Shown here piece by piece: positions 1 to 5,071 of a stretch of DNA of 6,971 bases. A program made the translations under genes and the position numbers. Position 1 is the first letter of the stretch. Each line of letters begins with the position of its first letter. The stretch comes from Patescibacteria group bacterium (GTDB lineage Bacteria > Patescibacteriota > Minisyncoccia > Sungbacterales > GWA2-42-14), in the NCBI GenBank assembly GCA_018971745.1, contig JAGXAD010000038.1, forward strand, positions 1-6,971, read 5' to 3'. The notes under the pieces are model-generated. The model made no database searches, was not told the DNA's origin, and was given only the letters and a program-made list of their open reading frames with translations.

Positions 1-446
1 CGCCCGCGCATTTCTTGTTGGCGCAGACCTATACGCGAAAGAACAATCTTGATTTAGCCATTAGAAAAACGGAAGATACGAAAGCGCTCTCGCCGTTTGA
101 CGTAGGCGTTGCGTTTCAGCTTGGATTTTTGTATTATCAGGCAGGCACCTTTGATAAGGCACAGGCGGAATTTGAGCGCGCCGTATCGTTGAACGCGAAT
201 TATTCAAACGCGCGTTATTTTCTCGGTTTGATTTACGATCGGCAGGGAAATAAAGCGTCCGCGCTTGACCAGTTCCAGAAAATTGCGGCGTTAAATCCTG
301 ATAATCAGGAAGTGAAAAAAATTATACAGAATTTGCAATCAGGTCACCCAGCGCTCTTTGGAGTTGTTCCGCCGGCTCCGGCTCCTGAAAAGCGCGGCAC
401 GGCGCCAGTCGGAGAAACCAAAGGCAATGTGGTAACGCCGAAATAA
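1..446 (+). CDS. TPR-repeat protein, C-terminal part (5' end outside window)
   Basis: The reading frame is open from base 3 to the TAA at 444-446, giving about 147 residues with no start inside the window, so this is the tail of a larger gene. It shows about three tetratricopeptide repeats: a first one ending near LSPF, a clear second (GVAFQLGFLYYQAG then FDKAQAEFERAVSLN) and a third (NARYFLGLIYDRQG then ALDQFQKIAALNPDN). A Pro/Ala-rich, probably disordered tail follows (PPAPAPEKR). TPRs form helical-hairpin scaffolds for protein contacts. In Patescibacteria such a C-terminus often belongs to a large multi-spanning O-antigen ligase/polymerase-like protein with TPRs after the membrane part. 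That identity is inference, because no membrane part is visible here. It lies 44 bases upstream of murJ on the same strand, so co-transcription is likely and an envelope role plausible. TPR call firm, full identity uncertain. Confidence 0.8.
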   Translation, partial: PAHFLLAQTYTRKNNLDLAIRKTEDTKALSPFDVGVAFQLGFLYYQAGTFDKAQAEFERAVSLNANYSNARYFLGLIYDRQGNKASALDQFQKIAALNPDNQEVKKIIQNLQSGHPALFGVVPPAPAPEKRGTAPVGETKGNVVTPK

Positions 447-490
447 GTTTTGGTTTACTGTTTCATTTGACGATTTGCAACTTGCGACCG

Positions 491-2173
491 ATGAAATTTT
501 TCTCAAAGGAAATTGTCTCCATACATGCGGCGGCCCTTCTTATCGGGGCCGCCGGTTTTTTGGCGGACATTTTGGCGGTATTTCGCGACCGGCTCTTGGC
601 GGGAACATTTGGAGCGGGCAGGGAGCTTGACATGTATTATGCGGCGTTTCAGATTCCGGATTTTTTATTTACGGTATTTTTGGTCGGGGCGGCGTCTTCA
701 GCGATCTTGCCAATATTTTTGCAGTATTGGGAAAAAGACGAAGAAGATGCGAAGAAAATGATTACGGCGCTTCTGAATGTTTTCTTTTTGTTATCCGGCG
801 TATTTGCGATTAGCGCTGTTTTTTTGGCGCCTTTGATTGTGCGACGAGCATTCCCCGGATTTAGCGCGTCCGAGCAGGTAACTACGGCGATGTTGACGCG
901 GATTATGATGCTAAGCCCGATACTGCTCAGCATTTCAAATATTATTGCCTCCGTCATGCAGTCGTTTCGCAGATTTTTCGTGTATGTGCTCACATCGCTT
1001 TGCTATAATGTGGGGATTATTTTCGGAATTTTATTTTTTGTTCCCCGGTTTCATATTGTAGGGCTTGCGCTTGGCGTCATTCTTGGCGCGTCGCTTCATT
1101 TGTTGATTCAGCTCCCAACTTTTTTCGGTCTTGGTTTTCGGCCAAATCCGTTTCTTGGATTCTGGCACCCGGGAGTCGCGCGTATTATGCGGCTTTCGGC
1201 TCCTCGCGTGTTTACGCTTTCCATCAATCAGATTACGGGTTTTGCCGTGATTGCGTTTGCTTCGTTACTAATGCCGGGGAGCATCGCGGTATTTCAGTTG
1301 GCAAACAACCTTCGCTACATTCCGGTCGGAATTTTTGCGGTCAGTTACGCAATTTCGGTGTTTCCGAAACTTTCGCAATTCGTGGTGCGAAACGACGCAA
1401 AAAGTTTTTCTGAAGATTTTTTTCTGACCATGCGAAATATTTTTTTCTGGACTATGCCTGCAGCTGTTTCCTTTTTCGTTTTGCGGGCGCATTTGGTGCG
1501 CTTGGCGTTTGGGGCCGGGAAATTCAACTGGACCGATACGCGCCTTACCGCGGCGGTGCTTGGCGTATTTTCCGCGGCAATGATTTTTGACAGTTTGATT
1601 TTGCTTTTTGTGCGCGGGTTCTACGCGCTTGGCGATACGCGCCGGCCTTTTTATTTAAGCGTTGCTTCGGGATTGCTGGTGTTTTCATCGGTCGTTTTTT
1701 TTATAACGCCGAATTTTGCGGCGCGCGGAATAATTTTTTGGTTTGCGGGAGTTTTGAAAATTAGCGATGTGCCGGATGTGCGCGTTATCGGCATACCGTT
1801 CGCGTTTGCTTTTGGAAGCGCGTTTGACGCCGTAATGCTTTATATGTTATTGAAAAAAACCGCGCAGGCGCGTCTGCATGATTTTTCTTCGGGCGGCGCG
1901 TTTCGGGAAATGAAAAAAATATTTTTTGCATCAATTGCGTCGGGCGGTGTGATGTGGCTTGGATTGCGTTTTATCAGTTTGTTTTTCCGGCTTGACACTT
2001 TTGTTGCGGTGTTGGGCGAGGCGCTGTTTTCGCTTGCCGTTGGTGCGGCGGGATATGTTTTGTTGCTGTATTGCTTCGGCAGCGAGGATTTGATTCAATT
2101 ATTTTATGCGCTGAAGAAAACGCTGTTCGGTTTGAAAAAAGTCGTGCCTGAAGAATATGTCGCGGAGAAATAA
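491..2173 (+). CDS. murJ: MurJ/MviN-family lipid II flippase
   Basis: MurJ flips lipid-linked peptidoglycan precursor (lipid II) across the cytoplasmic membrane and belongs to the MOP transporter superfamily. The 560-residue product is almost wholly hydrophobic, with about 14 membrane helices; it is roughly 50 residues longer than E. coli MurJ. The family N-terminal signature is present (FRDR at 31-34, then GAGRELD at 41-47, then AAFQIPDF), as are a PGF loop after helix 3-4 and the mid-protein AxxLRYIPVGIFA segment. The start is the ATG at 491: homology begins with MKFFSKEI, whereas the in-frame TTG at 467 would add eight unrelated residues. No Shine-Dalgarno precedes it, so translation may be coupled to the upstream TPR gene. 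Compared from memory with E. coli, Arg24 and Asp39 are kept, Arg18 aligns with Asp26, Lys46 with Gln54, Arg52 with Phe60 and Arg270 with Asn. The 3' end is partly duplicated downstream at 2702-2755. Confidence 0.95.
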   Translation: MKFFSKEIVSIHAAALLIGAAGFLADILAVFRDRLLAGTFGAGRELDMYYAAFQIPDFLFTVFLVGAASSAILPIFLQYWEKDEEDAKKMITALLNVFFLLSGVFAISAVFLAPLIVRRAFPGFSASEQVTTAMLTRIMMLSPILLSISNIIASVMQSFRRFFVYVLTSLCYNVGIIFGILFFVPRFHIVGLALGVILGASLHLLIQLPTFFGLGFRPNPFLGFWHPGVARIMRLSAPRVFTLSINQITGFAVIAFASLLMPGSIAVFQLANNLRYIPVGIFAVSYAISVFPKLSQFVVRNDAKSFSEDFFLTMRNIFFWTMPAAVSFFVLRAHLVRLAFGAGKFNWTDTRLTAAVLGVFSAAMIFDSLILLFVRGFYALGDTRRPFYLSVASGLLVFSSVVFFITPNFAARGIIFWFAGVLKISDVPDVRVIGIPFAFAFGSAFDAVMLYMLLKKTAQARLHDFSSGGAFREMKKIFFASIASGGVMWLGLRFISLFFRLDTFVAVLGEALFSLAVGAAGYVLLLYCFGSEDLIQLFYALKKTLFGLKKVVPEEYVAEK

Positions 2174-2191
2174 GAAGTATGAACCCCCTTG

Positions 2192-2245
2192 TTTTGACGG
2201 CGCTCGGATAAAATAAGTTTTTATTTTATTCCTCGCTTGTCAAAA
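2192..2245. repeat. Long imperfect inverted repeat after murJ
   Basis: Outer arms TTTTGAC (2192-2198) and GTCAAAA (2239-2245) are perfect complements. Inner arms ATAAAATAA (2208-2216) and TTATTTTAT (2221-2229) pair around a GTTT loop, with a partly paired middle section. The whole can fold into one long hairpin starting 18 bases after the murJ stop. No clean T-run follows on the plus strand, so it is not a classical terminator for murJ. It may protect the murJ 3' end or be a relic of a palindromic element. Confidence 0.55.
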
Positions 2246-2248
2246 TAG

Positions 2249-2272
2249 AAAAAACCGGATAAGAATATCCGG
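2249..2272 (-). terminator. Intrinsic terminator of the 105-residue membrane protein gene
   Basis: CCGGATA (2255-2261) pairs with TATCCGG (2266-2272) around the loop AGAA. On the minus strand the stem is followed directly by six T (2254-2249). It lies 9 bases beyond the stop of the minus-strand gene ending at 2282, as expected for a Rho-independent terminator. Confidence 0.85.
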
Positions 2273-2281
2273 CAACTGTTT

Positions 2282-2599
2282 TCAAAGGTGTACGGCCGGG
2301 TTGAAGCCGAACATAAGCCACAGGAAAAATATTATCCAATACCCGATGAATGTAAAAATAAATCCGTATAAAATACAGCGGTATCGCAAAGAACTTCGTT
2401 TTTCAATAAGATATTGGAAATCGCATCCTTTTTTGAATCCTACGGCAAAGAAAAAGAAAATTTTATAAAACGAGAAAAAACCGCCGATTGCAACGGGCAA
2501 TACGGTAACATACCAATAATGCCCCATAAGATGCGGGGTAAAGAAAAATACGTAAACAAACATTTGGACGATTTGAGTGTAGGTGAGGGAGTTCCACAT
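2282..2599 (-). CDS. Small aromatic-rich three-helix membrane protein, unknown function
   Basis: Not recognised. The 105-residue product has three likely membrane helices at about 9-25, 30-54 and 75-98. A basic loop between the last two (KK at 56-57, EKR at 66-68, RYR at 72-74) should face the cytoplasm. About 31 percent of residues are Phe, Tyr or Trp, including an FFFF run at 48-51. The start is the ATG at 2599, with AGGAG 9 bases upstream; an in-frame TTG at 2602 is an alternative. Reality as a gene rests on the sum of Shine-Dalgarno, an extended -10 promoter at 2641-2670 and a strong terminator at 2249-2272. It is antiparallel to murJ and lepA and lies between murJ and a second copy of the murJ 3' end, so it is probably acquired. 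Base composition is more AT-rich than murJ. Function unknown; no enzyme motif seen. Confidence 0.7.
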   Translation of the reverse strand: MWNSLTYTQIVQMFVYVFFFTPHLMGHYWYVTVLPVAIGGFFSFYKIFFFFAVGFKKGCDFQYLIEKRSSLRYRCILYGFIFTFIGYWIIFFLWLMFGFNPAVHL

Positions 2600-2640
2600 C
2601 AACAGTTTCTCCTGTTTGCATTTTAAAGGTCAACAAGAAG

Positions 2641-2670
2641 AGTATAGCATACGGATTATGGGGTTAGCAA
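2641..2670 (-). promoter_or_regulatory. Extended -10 promoter for the 105-residue membrane protein gene
   Basis: On the minus strand the -10 is TATACT (2646-2641), preceded by TGC (2649-2647), an extended -10. An 18-base spacer separates it from TTGCTA (2670-2665), a moderate -35. Transcription would start near 2634, giving a leader of about 35 bases containing the AGGAG site. The stretch TATGCTAT also occurs in the promoter of the other minus-strand small gene. Confidence 0.65.
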
Positions 2671-2677
2671 GTGGTCA

Positions 2678-2749
2678 AGGATTTGCTTTGAAAAATTGTT
2701 ATTTGGTTTGAAAAAAATTATGTCCGAAGAATATATTGCGGAGAAATAA
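2678..2749 (+). pseudogene. Remnant: duplicated 3' end of murJ
   Basis: Bases 2702-2755 match murJ 2126-2179 at 45 of 54 positions without gaps, and all nine differences are transitions. The matching frame reads FGLKKIMSEEYIAEK then TAA, against FGLKKVVPEEYVAEK then TAA in murJ; similarity even continues a few bases past the stop. Upstream, AAGGATTTG (2678-2686) recalls GAGGATTTG of murJ, but the join needs a deletion of roughly 18 bases and the frame is lost. There is no start and no larger reading frame, so this is a non-functional tail. It may be the remains of the resident murJ after an incoming copy replaced most of the gene, or the far end of a duplication. The homology itself is seen directly; the history is inference. 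Confidence 0.85.
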
Positions 2750-2753
2750 GAGG

Positions 2754-2788
2754 TAGAATTTAGAAATTAGAAAGTAGAAAATAGAACA
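2754..2788. repeat. Tandem 7-bp repeat, five units of TAGAANN
   Basis: Five consecutive heptamers start at 2754, 2761, 2768, 2775 and 2782: TAGAATT, TAGAAAT, TAGAAAG, TAGAAAA and TAGAACA. The first five bases are invariant and the last two drift. The array begins at the end of the murJ-tail remnant. It resembles the heptameric short tandem repeats known from filamentous cyanobacteria in period only, not in sequence. Function unknown; slipped-strand growth is the simple explanation. Confidence 0.9.
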
Positions 2789-2826
2789 TACAAATTTGTT
2801 GGCACGCAAGCACAGGTTTTTATTGG

Positions 2827-2859
2827 AAAATAAAAAAGGACCAATATATTGTTTGGTCC
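2827..2859 (-). terminator. Intrinsic terminator of the 88-residue protein gene
   Basis: GGACCAA (2838-2844) pairs with TTGGTCC (2853-2859) across an 8-base loop. On the minus strand the stem is followed by six T, one A and four T (2837-2827). It begins 21 bases after the stop of the minus-strand gene ending at 2881. Confidence 0.85.
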
Positions 2860-2880
2860 CTATGTTTAGAAGATAGTAAA

Positions 2881-3147
2881 TCAGAGCTGAATTAAGGGAC
2901 AACGCGTGAGGCATATATCGACTTTTTGCTGGTTCATTGTTTTATAGTGGTAATAGCCAATCACTGCTGCAAAACCATTATCAATGGTGTCTACAATTTC
3001 TGTAACCGGTGTGATTTTTTCTTTTCTAAGATATTCTTTCGTGACCTCCTTGATATCACTTATACTACTTACTATGATTGCTTTCTTACGAGAATGTTCA
3101 TAGCAAGTATCCTGGTCATTTTCAATATAATAGTAATATTGCTCCAT
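2881..3147 (-). CDS. Small soluble hypothetical protein, 88 residues
   Basis: Not recognised. The product is polar with no membrane helix or signal peptide. It opens with a run of four Tyr (4-7), has a charged, probably helical centre (DIKEVTKEYLRKEKI, 31-45), then a segment likely forming strands (VTEIVDTIDNGFAAVIGYYHY). Cysteines are at 15, 79 and 83, the last two as CLTRC. The start ATG at 3147 is well supported: AAAGGAGGG ends 6 bases upstream, one of the best Shine-Dalgarno sites in the window. It has its own promoter (3195-3223) and terminator (2827-2859), so it is a stand-alone unit. It is divergent from lepA and in the same orientation as the other small gene of the island. Base use is AT-rich compared with murJ. 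A small regulatory or accessory protein carried by transfer is possible but unproven. Confidence 0.75.
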   Translation of the reverse strand: MEQYYYYIENDQDTCYEHSRKKAIIVSSISDIKEVTKEYLRKEKITPVTEIVDTIDNGFAAVIGYYHYKTMNQQKVDICLTRCPLIQL

Positions 3148-3194
3148 TTTTGCCCTCCTTTTGTTGACGCCAAAATTTTAAGGACCGTATTTGT

Positions 3195-3223
3195 AACATA
3201 GCATATTGATAAAAATAAGTCAA
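3195..3223 (-). promoter_or_regulatory. Extended -10 promoter for the 88-residue protein gene
   Basis: On the minus strand, TTGACT (3223-3218; five of six to consensus) is followed after 17 bases by TATGTT (3200-3195), with TGC directly before the -10. It shares TATGCTAT with the promoter at 2641-2670. It overlaps the most upstream possible lepA start (3206), so activity here may interfere with lepA expression. Confidence 0.65.
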
Positions 3224-5038
3224 TTGGTAAATCAACATCAGCAAAATATAAGAAATTTCGTCATTATCGCGCACATTGACCACGGAAAGTCCACTTTGGC
3301 TGACCGGATGTTAGAATTGACCGGAACCGTTGAGAAACGGAAAATGCGTGAGCAGTTTTTGGACCAAATGGAGCTTGAGCGCGAAAAAGGAATCACGATT
3401 AAAATGCAGCCTGTCAGGATGCGGTACAAAGATTACATTTTGAATTTAATTGACACCCCCGGGCATGTTGATTTTTCCTACGAAGTTTCGCGCGCCTTGG
3501 CGTGCGTTGAGGGCGCGATATTGCTGGTGGACGCGACGCAGGGCGTGCAGGCGCAGACCATTTCCAATCTGCATTTTGCAAAAAAAGAAAATTTGAAAAT
3601 TATTCCGGTGATTAATAAGATTGATCTTCCGAACGCGCAGGTTGAGGAAACAAAAAATGAAATTAAAAAATTGCTTGATGTTCCGGAAGAAGATATTTTA
3701 ACCATTTCCGCAAAAACAGGCGAGGGTGTTGAAAAAGTGTTAGAGGCGGTAATTGAAAAGGTGCCGCCGCCGTTCACACAACCAACAATTAACAGCCAAC
3801 AATCAACAACCTTGCGCGCGCTTATTTTTGACTCAACCTTTGACCCGTATAAAGGCATTATTGCGTATGTGAGAATTTTTGACGGCGCGGTTATGAAAGA
3901 TGAAAAATTAAAAATGCTTGCAACCGGCGCGCATTATGAAACACTAGAAATCGGTTATTTTCTTCCGCAGATGTCGCCTCGGCCATCGCTTGATATGGGT
4001 GAGATTGGTTATATCGCAACCGGCTTGAAAGAGCCGTCAAAAATTCAGATTGGGGATACGATTACTCGAAATATCGATACGGCAAAATATCGCGTTGAAC
4101 CGCTGCACGGGTATTTGGAGCCGAAGCCCATGGTTTGGTCATCGGTGTTTCCGAAAAATCAGGATGATTTTGAGGAAATGAAAGACGCGCTGAAAAAATT
4201 AAAACTTAACGATTCGGCGCTCACTTTTGAAGTTGAATCCATTGAGGCGCTTGGCAGGGGATTCAAAGTAGGATTTTTGGGAACTTTGCATTTGGAAATC
4301 GTGGGGGAGCGGCTTCGTCGCGAATACGGTTTTGACATTATTTTTACCAATCCGTCGGTGCTCTATAAACTAAAACTTCAGCATGGAGGAGACATCAATG
4401 TATATTCCGCATCCGGTTTTCCGGAAGAATCAAAAATACTCGAAATTAAAGAACCGTGGGTGAAGCTTGAAATCATTACGCCGCACCGTTATCAGGGCGC
4501 TTTAATGGAACTCCTTGATAAAAAAAGAGGAAAATTTATTTCCTCGGAATATCTGGGGAGCGAGCGCCTGATTTTGTATTACGAAATTCCGCTTGCGGAA
4601 ATTATTATTGATTTTTACGACCAGTTGAAAAGCGCCACCTCCGGATACGGCTCTTTGTTTTATGAATTGTTGGATTGGCGTAAAAGCGATTTGGTAAAAC
4701 TTGATATTTTGATCGCGGGCAATAAAGAAGACGCGTTTTCTCAAGTTGTGCCGCGTGAACGCGCGTATGAGGAAGGCAAGCGCATTGCGCATAACTTAAA
4801 AGAATTATTGCCGCCCCAGCTTTTCGCGGTGGCAATACAGGCATCAATCGGCGGGAGGATTTTGGTGCGGGAAAATTTAAAGACGCTTAAAAAAAACGTG
4901 ACGGCGCATTTGTACGGCGGGGATCGGACGCGCAAAATGAAATTGTGGAAAAAACAAAAAAAGGGAAAAGAAAAATTGAAAGAATCCGGCAGGGTCGAGA
5001 TTCCGCCGGAAGTATTTTTGAAAATGCTGAAAAAATAA
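3206..5038 (+). CDS. lepA: Elongation factor 4 (LepA), ribosome back-translocase GTPase
   Basis: EF4 is a GTPase related to EF-G that acts on the ribosome and aids recovery and initiation-complex assembly under stress. All G motifs are visible: P-loop AHIDHGKST (22-30), switch I with REKGITIK (59-66), DTPGHVDF (83-90), NKID (137-140) and SAK (168-170). Domain II, the EF-G-like domains and the LepA-specific C-terminal domain follow, the last with YGGD (570-573) and the basic KKQKKGKEK stretch. Length is near the usual 600. The start is uncertain: homology begins at NIRNF (residue 14), but no ATG occurs in frame before codon 35 and no Shine-Dalgarno is seen. TTG at 3206 (610 residues) and TTG at 3224 (604 residues) are the candidates; 3224 would clear the divergent promoter. 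Residues 193-202 are encoded by a 7-bp repeat between the G domain and domain II. The gene ends in a bidirectional terminator. Identity is certain. Confidence 0.97.
   Translation: MIKISQLVNQHQQNIRNFVIIAHIDHGKSTLADRMLELTGTVEKRKMREQFLDQMELEREKGITIKMQPVRMRYKDYILNLIDTPGHVDFSYEVSRALACVEGAILLVDATQGVQAQTISNLHFAKKENLKIIPVINKIDLPNAQVEETKNEIKKLLDVPEEDILTISAKTGEGVEKVLEAVIEKVPPPFTQPTINSQQSTTLRALIFDSTFDPYKGIIAYVRIFDGAVMKDEKLKMLATGAHYETLEIGYFLPQMSPRPSLDMGEIGYIATGLKEPSKIQIGDTITRNIDTAKYRVEPLHGYLEPKPMVWSSVFPKNQDDFEEMKDALKKLKLNDSALTFEVESIEALGRGFKVGFLGTLHLEIVGERLRREYGFDIIFTNPSVLYKLKLQHGGDINVYSASGFPEESKILEIKEPWVKLEIITPHRYQGALMELLDKKRGKFISSEYLGSERLILYYEIPLAEIIIDFYDQLKSATSGYGSLFYELLDWRKSDLVKLDILIAGNKEDAFSQVVPRERAYEEGKRIAHNLKELLPPQLFAVAIQASIGGRILVRENLKTLKKNVTAHLYGGDRTRKMKLWKKQKKGKEKLKESGRVEIPPEVFLKMLKK
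3783..3810 (+). repeat. 7-bp tandem repeat inside lepA
   Basis: Four heptamers follow one another from 3783: CAACAAT, TAACAGC, CAACAAT and CAACAAC, consensus YAACARY, with a weaker unit before them. They encode the polar linker PTINSQQSTT between the G domain and domain II, where E. coli LepA has a short, different linker. Because 7 is not a multiple of 3, single-unit changes would shift the frame, so only coordinated changes survive. Confidence 0.7.
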
Positions 5039-5062
5039 AAAAAGCCCGATTGGGCTTTTTAT
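5037..5062. terminator. Bidirectional intrinsic terminator between lepA and the dehydrogenase gene
   Basis: AAAAAGCCC (5039-5047) pairs with GGGCTTTTT (5052-5060) around the loop GATT. An A-run precedes and a T-run follows, so the hairpin can terminate on both strands. It overlaps the lepA stop (TAA 5036-5038) and lies 10 bases beyond the stop of the minus-strand dehydrogenase (5072), serving both convergent genes. Confidence 0.9.
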
Positions 5063-5071
5063 CGTTATTAA

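Noticed and set aside
2414..2626. 70-residue plus-strand open frame
   Set aside because: Antisense to the 105-residue membrane gene and without translation signals.
2126..2755. Site-specific integration with att duplication at the murJ end
   Set aside because: The two copies differ at 9 of 54 positions spread along the length, unlike identical att cores, and no integrase gene is present in the window. General recombination or older duplication is more likely.
2754..2788. CRISPR-like array
   Set aside because: Units are contiguous 7-mers without spacers; it is a simple tandem repeat.
2790..2799. Perfect palindrome ACAAATTTGT as an operator
   Set aside because: Short and in AT-rich sequence, not placed at any promoter; likely chance.
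2926..3201. 91-residue plus-strand open frame with hydrophobic stretches
   Set aside because: Antisense to the 88-residue gene, which has promoter, Shine-Dalgarno and terminator; the plus frame has none.
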